Below, piece by piece: positions 9,646-20,574 of a stretch of 64,000 bases of DNA (position 1 is its first letter; each line of letters starts with the position of its first letter). This DNA is from Gnetum montanum (lineage: Eukaryota; Streptophyta; Gnetopsida; Gnetales; Gnetaceae). Location: NCBI GenBank assembly GCA_015680685.1, contig MNCI01029660.1, positions 51,015-115,014 on the forward strand, read 5' to 3'. Below the pieces are notes generated by a model, which worked only from the letters and a program-made list of their open reading frames with translations, did not search any database and was not told where the DNA came from. Both the position numbers and the translations under genes were made by a program.

Positions 9646-12600
9646 ATGGCGTCGTCCTTGGTGAGAGTACTTCCTTTTCTCTGCATTTCATTTCTTCTTC
9701 TTTCTTGGCTATGCTGCTTTTCCTTCTTCGTCTGCTTTTCCTTCTTCGTCCGTATTGCTAATGCACGGACTGACAAAGAGGGCGCTCTGAACGATGTGAG
9801 AGCTTTGATTGAATTCAAGAAATGCATCACCAGCGATCCCCTTTCTGTTCTAAAGAATTGGGATTCTGATGATGCCACTGCATGCAATTGGACTGGGATC
9901 AGGTGCTCCAACAAAAAACATCCAGGCCGGGTTGTGGAGATCGTGTTAGAAAATGCCACATTGCGTGGATCCCTATCTCCCCACATCTCCAACTTGACAT
10001 TCCTGCACGTACTTGATATTGATAATAACTCTTTCTCGGGCACAATCCCATCATCCCTTGGCATACTGCGTAGGCTTAAACACTTTGATCTATGTGTCAA
10101 TGAATTTGATGGTGAAATTCCTCAGCAGCTAGGAAACCTTTCTTCACTGCAATTTTTTGCTCTCTGTGCAAATTACTTGAACGGTGAAATTCCTCCCTCT
10201 CTTGCAGCATTCCAAGACATTAACTTGTTCGATGTTTTCCAAAATCAATTGGGTGGACAAGTCCCTTTGTGGTTAGGAGCACTGAACAAACTTGAACTGC
10301 TTGAGCTTGGCCGGAACAACTTTCACGGCGCCATTCCTGCTGAACTTGGCAACCTATCTTCCTCCTTGACTTTTCTTAGTCTTGAATATAATTATTTAAG
10401 GGGTTTCATTCCATGCTCGCTTGCTAGTTTGTACCGTCTTGTTGACTTTTACCTTTCCCAAAACAATTTAAATGGAGCCATTCCCCGCTGTTTACGCAAC
10501 CTCACTGCTCTTACACAAGTAGATTTATCCCTAAACAATTTGCAAGGTGATCTTCCTCCCTGGATTGGCAGCTTTAACAATTTACAGGGGTTGGCTTTAT
10601 TTAACAACGGATTCACGGGGAACATCCCAGAGTCGTGGCGGAATCTCACGCATTTGCAGGACATTCAGTTGAGCGCTAACAAATTGTCGGGAACGCTACC
10701 GTTGTGGTTGGGTACCCTTTTCCCTGAACTGACGTATTTAAGTCTGTCGAGTAATTACTTCACCAGTGGAGTGAGCGCAGCCAGAGAGCCTCTTCCAATA
10801 GCCATAGCTCTATCCAATTGCTCTTCCTTAAACATCATAGATATCAGCGACAACCATTTAATGGGAACGTTACCACCACACTTTGGAAGCTCCTTGCCAA
10901 ATCTTCAAATTTTGCTCCTTCCGCAAAACTTCATCTCCGGCAACATCCCTCCCAGCATAGGTAACTTATCGTCACTTGTACGGCTTGGTCTTGCTGATAA
11001 TGTACTCAGCGGCACCATTCCTCGTCAAATTGCAAATCTCAGGTCAATACAAGGCATCAGTCTTCGAAGGAACAAATTACAGGGCAGTATTCCATCTGAG
11101 ATATCCCTCTTAAACAAGTCACTTGGCTATCTCTATCTCAATGGAAATAAATTGTCAGGTTCCATCCCTTTCAATATTGAAAAGCTAGTCAATCTGCGGA
11201 ATCTGCACCTTAATAAAAACCAGCTGTCAGGTACAATTCCTTCCGAGATGGGAAACTGCCCCGTTCTTGAAGACCTTGTCCTATCCGCAAACAATCTGTC
11301 TGGGCCAATACCACCGGAGGTTGCTGGTCTCAAAACCATTATATTTAATTTTGATTTGTCAGCAAATTATTTCACAGGAGAAGTGCCTCCAGAAATAATA
11401 GGATTGCAGATGGCACAGTTCATACATCTGTCAAGCAACCAGCTTTCTGGAAACGTTGGATCTTACATGGATAGCTGGTTGGATGCCCGCGAAATCAATC
11501 TCTCCCTCAATAATTTCGAAGGCAACCTTTCCCAGGCAATCGGGAAGAAGGTCACCCAGCTACGGAGCATTGATCTGTCTAGTAATAATTTTACCGGACC
11601 CGTGCCTGCATCTCTGTTTAATCACTCGGCTCTCCAATTTTTGAACTTCTCCTACAACAACTTTGATGCAGAAGTCCCTTGTCTGAACAGTTCCGTCCAA
11701 AAGCTAAGATTAACAAGATGGTCGTTCCTTGGGAACCCAAATTTATGCGGAAGATGCTTTGGCCTCAAAGCTTGTCNNNNNNNNNNNNNNNNNNNNNNNN
11801 NNNNNNNNNNNNNNNNNNNNNNNNNNNNNNNNNNNNNNNNNNNNNNNNNNNNNNNNNNNNNNNNNNNNNNNNNNNNNNNNNNNNNNNNNNNNNNNNNNNN
11901 NNNNNNNNNNNNNNNNNNNNNNNNNNNNNNNNNNNNNNNNNNNNNNNNNNNNNNNNNNNNNNNNNNNNNNNNNNNNNNNNNNNNNNNNNNNNNNNNNNNN
12001 NNNNNNNNNNNNNNNNNNNNNNNNNNNNNNNNNNNNNNNNNNNNNNNNNNNNNNNNNNNNNNNNNNNNNNNNNNNNNNNNNNNNNNNNNNNNNNNNNNNN
12101 NNNNNNNNNNNNNNNNNNNNNNNNNNNNNNNNNNNNNNNNNNNNNNNNNNNNNNNNNNNNNNNNNNNNNNNNNNNNNNNNNNNNNNNNNNNNNNNNNNNN
12201 NNNNNNNNNNNNNNNNNNNNNNNNNNNNNNNNNNNNNNNNNNNNNNNNNNNNNNNNNNNNNNNNNNNNNNNNNNNNNNNNNNNNNNNNNNNNNNNNNNNN
12301 NTTGGCTATATTGCTCCAGGTATTCCTTTTTCATTTTCAATCTTCTTTAATTTTCTTTTTTCTTATAATGACAAGTTGCATATACTAAGTTTCAAGGAAT
12401 GTATACAGAGTATGGAACTGGGCAGGGAATATCTATCAAAGGTGATGTATATAGCTTCGGTGTGGTTACTTTGGAAGTCATGACAAGATTGAGCCCTACA
12501 CATGAAATGTTTTCAGGAGATCTCACATTGCCATTGTGGATCTGCATGGCTTTGACAGAGAGAGCCGGTGAAGGAAGAAAAGAGATGCTGAAAAGTATCT

Positions 12601-12875
12601 TTAAGATGGCAAATGAAGGTCGAGGAGGAATTGCCATGGACAAAGATGAAGAAATGTCAATGGTGGAAAGCATTTTGAAGATAGGCTTAAGATGCACTTG
12701 CCATAATGCTTCTATGAGGCCTAGCATGAAAGAAGTTGAGATGTTTCTACAATCTATTAGTGGAAACTTTCAAAATCAAATGATATTGCCAGCAAACTTG
12801 GAAGAAGTTATTAAGATTGTGGAATCACAACCCCCACTTTACTGCAAAAGGGTAGAAACGTTTTCTTCAGATTAG
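9646..12875 (+). CDS. LRR receptor-like serine/threonine kinase (subfamily XII type), two exons with assembly gap
   Basis: Probably a plasma-membrane receptor kinase that binds an extracellular ligand through its LRRs; ligand unknown. Exon 1 runs 9646-12319, exon 2 12409-12875. The first ATG is 9646; the frame opens further up only with TTG. A hydrophobic signal peptide (about residues 1-40, ending IANA) precedes an LRRNT domain with CNWTGIRC, then about 23 LRRs of the xLxGxIP type (residues about 95-690) and the cap motif NPNLCG. Residues about 711-885 are lost in the gap. The kinase resumes at GYIAP; splicing at GT 12320 and AG 12408 restores the APE motif, followed by GDVYSFGVV and RPSMKEV (subdomains IX and XI). 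The intron position and C-terminus fit At3g47570/EFR-like kinases. The gap prevents checking the catalytic Lys, HRD and DFG motifs. Confidence 0.88.
11777..12301. other. Assembly gap of 525 N
   Basis: The run of N hides the transmembrane helix, juxtamembrane region and kinase N-lobe up to just before GYIAP. Its length keeps the frame, but 175 codons is about 100 fewer than this family normally has between the LRR cap and APE, so the true length is probably greater. Confidence 0.99.
12320..12408 (+). other. Intron in kinase domain of the LRR-RLK
   Basis: An 89-bp T-rich phase-1 intron, from GTATTCC at 12320 to TATACAG at 12408. It splits the Glu codon of the APE motif (G|AG). Reading through it gives stops or a nonsense tail, while removing it restores a canonical kinase sequence. 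Confidence 0.9.
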
Positions 12876-14159
12876 TCATTTCAAGTAAGTATTCTTTTAA
12901 GAGATAAATCCACCAATAATTTTATATGAATTACCTGCAAACTATAAAAATGCTTTGTCTTATCTTGGTTCTATTTTCTCATTTTGATAATTCCATTGTT
13001 GCTTGTGTCTATATACTAGGTGTCTATGATATTGGTGACTGCTAGCATTTGCTTCATCTTCCAATGAAATAAAACAGCTTTTACATGTACAAACCACTAC
13101 TTTTCTCAGAAACTAAGCCTGCAGCTACTTTAACCTGCAACAGAATCCTTGAAGAGTAGCAAGGGATTAGCATTTATTTTAGGTGCTTTGGATTATTGCT
13201 TAATTAATTATATAAGTATAGCTGCTTTGTTACTTCTTTAAAGAGAATACATTTGCTCATTACTATGAAAGCCCCTGCCCCTCATAAAATAATTGTCTTT
13301 TTTCCTTCCTTGCTCAGTAACTTAATATCATGTTTTAAGATTTCACCTTGTAATGGACTCATGTTTGTATAATCTTCCTCTAATATACTGTTCATATTTT
13401 AAGCTTTGTAAATTTAGAATCTTGAAAATAGTCATGATGCTTTTTAAAGATTCTGAAAGAGGTAATAATGCCTTTGAACATTTTTATAACCAAGGGAGTA
13501 CATATATTTGGTAGTTGATTCTTTTTTACCCAAATTAACATTGACTTGTAAGACAGAAGTAAGCTTTTTGCCTATAGCTGCATGAATTCAAAGGGATTCC
13601 TTTTAAGTAGACATTTTAAAATTTACAAACATGCAATGAAAGGGGAATTGAGGTACAACATTTGAAACTAATTACCTAAGATACATTCACCGTCTAACAT
13701 AATAGAGATGCACAATTATCCTTATAGTTATTGTGGATGCTTTGAACTTCATTTTCTAATGTATGACATGCTTTGGTGTTTATCATTTTTAACTTATTTG
13801 TTTAAATAGTTAAACTTTCTCATGGCAATGCTTAAAAAGTTATTGATTTAAATCATTCCACATCATGATGAATGCATCCAACTATGCATTAAGGGTCATG
13901 CTTACATATATGGACAACTAAATATATCCATATTAGATTCACTATGCAAGCAGAAGCATTTCAAGTGCACAACTAAACTACACCACAATGAAAAAAAAAA
14001 AACTAATGATGGTGGTATATGCGCTAGAAAAGTTTATGTATTATGTGCTTAGCTATCTTGTATTTGTACATATAGAACATAATGTAATTTGATTCTTGAT
14101 TAACAAGCAAATGATAAGTCATTATATTATTTGGTGATTTGTGATCTTGCAGGATTTAC
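12876..14159 (+). other. 3' flank of LRR-RLK, no further gene seen
   Basis: TTTCAAGTAAGT just past the stop (about 12880-12892) resembles a splice donor. A canonical AATAAA lies at 13068-13073, a candidate poly(A) signal about 195 bp after the stop. The remainder is AT-rich with no credible coding sequence. Confidence 0.5.
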
Positions 14160-14863
14160 AAAAAGGGGACTAAGAATGTTATAGATCATTTCTCTCAATT
14201 AAGATGAGACAACAAGATTGATGAAAATTTTCTTTTTGATCAGTTTCTTGATGAGTCTTGATTTGCTAAGGCTATTACAATTTTCTAGTTTGGAAATCAC
14301 TCTATGGTTTGCTAACTATCTCATATATCTTAAAGTCCAAAAAGTTTTTACTAATGCGACAAGCATAGAACATAATAGTTCCTTCTCTAGGTAGAGTAAT
14401 GCATGGACATAGAGGAAATCTCTATAAAATTTATGTAGATGGTCTGGTTAGATAGTATATGCTAAAACAGAACAAACTAAGGGTTCTCCAAGATGCTCAT
14501 AAAGGATCTTGTGAGAGTTACATGTAGGAAAAATAATAAGCATTAAGATCCTTATAGTTGTATATTTTTAGCCCACCAATTTTCAAAGTCCTTTGAGCAA
14601 TGTCAATGTGATGGTTGAGTCACTACAAGATTTAAGGAACCATAGCAGTTGATTTAGCCACTGGAGTTATTTGATTTGTGGGGAATTGACCTCATGGATC
14701 CCATATCATCTATATTAAATGAAAAAGCTTACATCATTGATGTTATTAACTATTGTACTAAGTGGGAAAGGGCTACTACAATCAATGATTGCATTGTAGT
14801 TATAATTGCTAAGTTCTTTGAGAAACATGTGGTAAATAGGTTTGATATGCCATGTATAATACT

Positions 14864-15077
14864 CTTTTTTGGAAGAGGATGGAAAAAGGGGGTGGGGGAT
14901 AGATTTGGGGGAGGGTTGGGGGAAGGATTTGGGATGGTGTTGAAACCCCAAAATAATTGTAATATATGTATACCCCAAGATATATAACTCAGCAATGCTT
15001 ACTAGAATCAAACCTATGACCCAGAGCTTTCAAATCAAGAGTATTACCACTAGGCTAGCACTCCATTCTTATAATAT
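14864..15077 (-). mobile_element. tRNA-derived SINE (214 bp) with 7-bp target duplication
   Basis: On the minus strand from 15064 the sequence begins GGAGTGCTAGCCTAGTGG, holding a box A, with GGTTTGATTCTAG as box B about 45 bp on. This is a tRNA-like pol III promoter. The body runs through a C-rich stretch and ends in an A-run (T6 on the plus strand at 14865-14870). TAATACT occurs at 14857-14863 and 15078-15084, and the host integrase frame continues across the insertion, which fixes both edges well. I infer mobilisation by a LINE. Confidence 0.75.
14888..14933 (+). other. Potential G-quadruplex motif
   Basis: Six G-runs of 3-5 within 46 bases (14888-14892, 14894-14898, 14907-14911, 14913-14915, 14918-14922, 14931-14933) with loops of 1-8. 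It lies in the SINE body, so in the SINE transcript it would be the C-rich strand. Confidence 0.55.
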
Positions 15078-15184
15078 TAATACTAATTTTTGATAATAGA
15101 ACTCACTTTCCAAGTGCTACATTTAATAAGTTAATGCAACATATTTGTTGGCACATTCTGGCCATTTCATGGAATAGGCTTTTG

Positions 15185-15990
15185 GTCTTTATGTTATTCA
15201 ATCATAAGGAATATGCAAAGGAATACCCATGAACTGTGATGGGGATGACAATTTTTCTTTATTAGAAGATGATGAAAATGAACATAATAAAAAAAAACAT
15301 AGAACTTTTCTCTTCTAAATTTGTTCACTGAAAAGAGAGAGAGAGACCTTGTTGCTTCTATTTTGCTCAATATGAAGCCATTTGAGAGCATAGATTTGGT
15401 TACAAGTTATAGAATTCTGGTGAGGAATATGGTAAGAGTGTGGTAGAGGTATTGTAAGAGTGTGGTAGAGGTACTGCAACTTCTTGTTGTAAAACCATGA
15501 TTGTCACAGAAGGTGGTTAGCATCATGGTCTTGTATTTGCTTGGCACAAAGCATTTTTGAACATTATTGAACATTATTGAAAAGGATTTGGCACAAAGCA
15601 TTTTTGGACATTATTGAAAAGGATTTGTTTCAAACTCATGAAAGATGTAACATATTTCCATTTGGATGATCTTGTTAAACCTTCAAAACGTTCTGAGATC
15701 GTAAATGCCTTTAATTTAGATTAAATGATCCTTTTAGTAAGACTAATTAATTCACCTTGCAAAACACCAGTTCCAAGTACAAACTGCAACTTTTTCAAGA
15801 AGGTCTTGCGATCGGCCAAAGGGTACGCATGGGTGACATGCAACTAGAATAACAACTGGTGTACAATTCTGAAAGATTCTAAATGATTTAAATACTGTTT
15901 CTTCTAGAGTCATGAATAGCTCAAAAAACTCTTGCCAAAAATCTTTTTCAGTGTGATAAACTCAGACTGCTCCCCACAGCCAAGGACTCA
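15185..15990. repeat. Non-genic stretch with two short local duplications
   Basis: GTAAGAGTGTGGTAGAGGTA is repeated in tandem near 15431-15474 (about 22-bp unit). A unit beginning TTGGCACAAAGCATTTTT is repeated at 15541 and about 15588 with a small deletion in one copy. No coding sequence recognised. Confidence 0.6.
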
Positions 15991-15993
15991 AAT

Positions 15994-16116
15994 GTGTGAG
16001 ATGGCCTAAGCATTGGAAATCCCAATATAAAATTGTGTGAGATGGCCTAAGCATTGGAAATCCCAATATAAAATTGTGTGAGATGGCCTAAGCATTGGAA
16101 ATCCCAATATAAAATT
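15994..16116 (+). repeat. 41-bp tandem repeat, 3 identical copies
   Basis: Units begin GTGTGAGATGGCCTAAGCAT at 15994, 16035 and 16076. They lie at the upstream edge of the NB-ARC fragment. I see no substitutions among the copies, so the triplication is recent compared with the decay of the gene fragment. Confidence 0.9.
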
Positions 16117-16760
16117 TTTGATGTGCCTTCTTTGCAAGAGAGCAAGCCATTGCAGTTTTAAGTGCCACCATGAGAGCAGAAAGTGTCAGACTGTATAAGT
16201 TCTGAGTACATTCTTAAGGTCTGTGGAGGTGTACCTTTGGCCCTGAAAATTATTTGCAGTTATATTGGAAATCAACAAGACAAGAGTGAAGCTATTGAGG
16301 CCATTAAACATGAGTATGAGATAAGTGGAGGAGAGAACCTGGCCTTGGAAAGGGTAGATTTCTTTGATTTTGCTTTTGACGACATTGGATAGGAGTACAA
16401 ATATGCATTTTTTAAAGCATTTGTTCATTTTTCCTTCGCATCCGACGGCATCTTGTTCAGAAAATTCTGGGTGAAGATGTTGTTCAGCTCCTTGAGAGGA
16501 GAGATCTCATTAAAAACAGTCCTTGGATTGGCATGAAAAGATTTCTATACATGTTGTGGAATATGATGTCCAAATTCATGATGTTATTTTGGAAATTGGA
16601 TGCAAGAGATGCCAAAGCAACAGAATCACAAAAACTTAAGGAGCTTACCAGTATATTAAATAAATCAAGCATAATTTTAAGCAATTGAAAGGTGTGTTTC
16701 TGCAAGAGATACCAGAAATGTTGAAGGAACAGCTTTAATGAGGGATTTCTGAAATTGATG
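16100..16760 (+). pseudogene. NB-ARC (NLR immune receptor) pseudogene fragment
   Basis: Resembles the ARC part of a plant NLR, probably TIR-type by the spacing of motifs. Seen in order: a DVPSLQES-like segment near 16120; the GxPLAL motif in LKVCGGVPLALK at 16213-16248; ICSYIGN; then in a shifted frame LGEDVVQLLERRDLIKN (about 16470-16515); and in another frame an MHD-like QIHDVILEIG near 16575. At least two frameshifts and several stops separate these. The P-loop and kinase-2 parts and the LRRs are absent, so it cannot encode a working receptor. Confidence 0.7.
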
Positions 16761-17094
16761 TCCTTAACAAAAAGGAAAATAAAAAAAACAATATTGGCAA
16801 CCAAATACGGTTTTAGAAAAATTTACATCTGATTTCCATCATTTATCATTATCATTGATAATTTCAATAATTTCAACTACTGCGGGCAAAAAAACCCAGG
16901 CCAAATTCCAGACTAGGATATTATACAAATTCAAATCATTTACTCCAGACATTCTGTCCATCACATGCTGCGCAAACTCCATTTCTCCAAATTTTTTTCC
17001 TGAAGGGCGAGAAGCTAAACCCTAATCCAGATAAACCGTGAGCTTGCCGCGGTATTTGCGGAGCGTGGATGAGACGTGAGCAGCAATGGCCGAG

Positions 17095-17355
17095 GGTTTT
17101 GGCAATGTTGACGACAAACGGCGTTGCAGGTGGTGAAGGTAAGCATGTGCACAAGTTTAACAAACAAATGTCGTGTCACAGAGATCTACGGTGACAACGT
17201 CGGCCTGAATGCAAATGTGGAGCTGTTTGTCGCATGACATGACACGAGCGCAGCTTTCTGGTCTGCAGACGTTGCTACGAGTACGTGAGAAAGGAGGGCA
17301 TTGCTATTCTCAGTGCAAAAACACCCCATACAAAGGGCATAAGGGATCACCCCCC
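17095..17355 (+). pseudogene. Cellulose synthase (CesA) N-terminal zinc-finger fragment
   Basis: A GC-richer island at 16960-17355 encodes, across two or three frames, the RING-like zinc finger at the N-terminus of CesA catalytic subunits. Recognised pieces: GEGKHVHKFNKQ (linker before the finger), YGDNVGLNAN near 17190, LVCRRCYEYVRKEG near 17260, and YSQCKN…YKGHKGSP near 17315. Frameshifts, a stop and loss of some zinc-binding Cys show it is dead. The membrane and glycosyltransferase parts are absent. In CesA this finger mediates subunit contact; here it is a stray fragment. Confidence 0.65.
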
Positions 17356-18434
17356 AAATAAACTAATCCAAACAAATAAAGAAGTTCCACGTAAAAGTGT
17401 AAACTAATTATATATGTTGTAGCCAATATTATCTGCATTGTTTTAAAAATTCATAGGATATTTTTTCTCAGGACACTTGCCAGCCAACTATGGTAGAAAT
17501 TTCTCTAATTCTAGTAACTTCCTATAGAAGTTATAATTCCTTGGGATGGTTAAGATTAAATCCCCTAGGTATTTGTTACTCACCATAATCCTTTATGATG
17601 TATGTAACTACTCAAAGCTACTATAAAAGGACATCAATTCGGTTGCTTTGTTTTAATTCTATAATTTTTTTCCCATTTTGTTTTGGTTGCTTAGCTAATG
17701 GTCTAGATAGTATTGTGTTTGGCATTTAATTGTGCTATTTTCTAGATTATTCTTATAGTTCCATTTTTGCGCAATATTAGATGTCTATTAGGTTTGCCAT
17801 ATATGAGTTTATGTTGTCTTAGAAAAGCATCTTAAGTAATTGAATAGTAATGTCTTATTGAAATTGCTTGATTGAGTCTAGAGGATCTAAAAAATCTTTG
17901 ATACTTTGACTTTCTTGAAATAGCTTCATTTTTTTAAAAAGTTTATTGCCTTGGAATTTCAATCTTGAAATTATCAAATTTTTCTGCTAGTTCTACTATT
18001 TGCAATTCTTGACAACTATTAACTTGCTATACAAAAGTTTGTACTTGTTGTTTACAAAAAAATTTGGTAGTGTAATAAGATTGTCTTTTATGAAATTGCT
18101 TGTTGAGCTTAAAGGGTTTGGACAATTTGTTATACATAGACTAAATTGAAATAGCTTTATTACAAAGTGTTTCGTCATGTTCAATTTATCTTGCCTAAAT
18201 GTTTGAGATTCATACAAATTTGCTCTCTTTTCTTTTCTCTTTTTAAATCCTTTGAATCTCACTCTATTTCTAGTTTTCTTGTGGAATTTTCTCTCTAGGG
18301 GAAATTAGGAGTAGATTGTCAAAATTGTGCTCAAGCATTTTTGTGAAATTTTATGTGTTTCAAGTAGCATATTATAGGGACTATATAGACTAAGTGACTT
18401 GACAAAATTGGAATTTTTAATAACTCATAGTATT
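17356..18434. other. AT-rich spacer without a gene
   Basis: No gene seen. A TATA-like CTATAAAAGGACATC near 17620 might belong to an unrecognised LTR. Two diverged copies of a unit holding GAAATTGCTTG…GAAATAGCTT lie near 17859 and 18097. GTATT at 18430-18434 is the left target duplication of the next element. Confidence 0.5.
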
Positions 18435-18990
18435 TGATGAGCAGTGAGGTATCCCTACGCTCAACCATATGAATATGAACGTACACGCACGATCCAGTTG
18501 AATTCCAAGGACTAAGTGCTTATGCGCTTTTGTGGAACAAGGACATGTTAGTCAATCGTTGTCTTCCCAAGCTTACTTGTATAGCACGATTGTATGGTTA
18601 AGTAAACTTGAGGTACATGATTTTTATAGTTTTTAAGTTTTTATGTCTTAATGCTACAAAGGAAGGAGAGAGATAACTAAATAACTAATTTTAATTTAAC
18701 TACTCAACTATGCTTTAACTAGTCCTAACACCAGCATCCGCTCTCACTTGTTGTACACATCCTAAACAAGTGCAACACTACTAGAATTACCAAACGTTGA
18801 TCATTACTAGGTTACTAAGTGTTACACGCATGCTCCAAGTGATCGTACTAACTGTGCTTACTTAGGAGAGTTACAGGGTAAGAGAGAGAATATTAATTAA
18901 CTAAGAAAAGCATTAAATAACAACAATTAACATTAATTAATCTATTCTGAATGCTGCAAGGTTTATCACAAAGTTCATCTTTATTGCTAT
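18435..18990 (-). repeat. Partial 3' LTR (U3 missing)
   Basis: It matches the 5' LTR from its outer edge TGATGAG at 18435 to about 18990, then similarity stops. The lost part is the one that carries U3, the GATATC boxes and the TATA box in the 5' LTR, together with the LTR/internal junction. Confidence 0.8.
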
Positions 18991-20570
18991 AATGCTCCAG
19001 CTCTAGTCCATCCTGAGCACTTCCTCCTATCCCAGTCCATAGTTCATGTAATTTCCATTTGCACACACAACACAGTCACAAATGAGCAAGGATAAGTAAA
19101 CCATAATGTAGTTAATACCTTGCCTCGATATAAAGCGCATTGGCTAGGTTGTGGTTATGGTAGAAACTAGGTTAGAGGTTATCACTGATAACTACCCAAG
19201 GTGTAGGGGTGATACAAGTAGTAGAATGGAAAATTTTGTGATAGGGCGCCCACGATTAAGAGCAAACCTCCAGTAGTAATAGGGTGGAAAAGTATAGAGA
19301 ACAAGAAAAATGGGAAAAATAACAACGGTGATGTCAATAAAATGGATGTCATGGATGGATATGAAATGAGAAATTGCTGATTGCAAGAAATGTTTAAGGA
19401 GAAGAATTTAACAATTGCACCATAAAGGAATGTTAGGGGGTCCTCCCCAAAGCAGGCTCATGCCCTTTATGCCCTAACAAACCCACAAACCAAAGATTCT
19501 GTAAGCTCTAGAAATGACATATGGAAACAATGGCTAAAGACTGACCCACAAGAATTTACCAAAGAATAACAATGCGTCAACCAGGAGATAGACTAATCAT
19601 AAAACTGACAATGAGGTGGAAAATGGAAAGAAAAATGGAGAGTAGAAAATGGAATGGAATCCCAAGAACAAGGTTGCGTAAAGTCCCTTATGTATTTTAT
19701 GGTTAAGGTAACTGAGTAGAACTCATTCCAAATCTAGAGTCAAACCAACCACATTCAATGACCTCGCATCAATACACTTGGGCAATCCATCCCCTTAAAG
19801 TAACAAGAATGCTTCCCCAAAGAGTCACCACCATTCCAAGGAGAGCGAGATGGAGAAGTAGGAAGCGAGAAAGGGCCTTAGTTAGAGGGAACCTTCAGAC
19901 ATGGGTAACATGTCTTTCTAGTGCCATAACCAGTGCTTGTAGCCCAGATTTCTTTATTATTTCTAAGGGGTGTGCTTTGAATTCTTGTATTTTTTTGGTG
20001 TGAGAATCACACCATGCAAAGACTTATTTGATTTATTCAACTTCCTGATGTTTGGTCATCGGTGGAATGGCGGAGAACCCATGAAAAGCATCCAAGTACC
20101 CATGAGAATAGCTAGCACATGTGCATCGAATCCCCTTGAAGTCACACCCTTTTCAACCATTGAATCCTTCCTCAGTTTGAAGAATACAAAGCCACCAATT
20201 CGTTAATAAGTTTATTTAGAAAAAGGGATAGTACAGTTCCAAAACCAAGGGAGACCATAGAGTTGAACAGAGGAATGGACAGTGTGCACTCATTGTCTGT
20301 TTTATCAAAAGAACCATATCATAGTATCAACATTGAAACCAAAGGTAAAAACCCAACATTAACAATCAACACCATTATAGTACAATCCATCATCATGAGC
20401 ACTTATTGTATGACAAATGAAAGTAAATCAAACAAAGAAATAGGAAAAAAATATGAATGATGGTGTAAAAAAATAAAATAAAATTGAAAACAAATGTGTA
20501 AAACAAAAATATAAAAAAAAGGAGCTGAGGGCTTAAAATGGTTATCATTGGTGGCCATCTCCCCCACGAT
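18991..20570 (-). other. 3' internal region of the gypsy element, non-coding
   Basis: Between integrase and the partial LTR. No accessory ORF like that at 277-3165 is readable on either strand, and no polypurine tract is found. Either this copy lost them or the region was replaced. Confidence 0.5.
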
Positions 20571-20574
20571 TGAG

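Larger units (their letters stand above)
14160..15180 (+). mobile_element. Ty3/gypsy RNase H-integrase relic, interrupted by a SINE
   Basis: Decayed plus-strand pol fragment. The RNase H end (VIDHFSQLR-like at 14178), a zinc-binding N-terminus remnant and the integrase core (LWGIDLMDPI, YIIDVINYCTKW, VVNRFDMPC) are readable, with stops between. The frame is cut by the SINE at 14864 and resumes at 15085 with LIFDNRTHF and SATFNKLMQ, the block with the second catalytic Asp. It resembles the integrase at 20580-21660. No LTRs were found for this copy. Confidence 0.75.

Noticed and set aside
9537-10100. A 187-codon minus-strand open frame
   Set aside because: It lies antisense to the signal peptide and first LRRs of the receptor kinase and shows no domain; a shadow frame.
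16936-17163. A 75-codon minus-strand open frame with several Cys
   Set aside because: It is antisense to the leader of the CesA-like fragment and matches nothing known.
17417-17690. Possible copia-type LTR beginning TGTTGTAGCC with a TATA-like box
   Set aside because: No matching second LTR, end, target duplication or copia coding sequence found.
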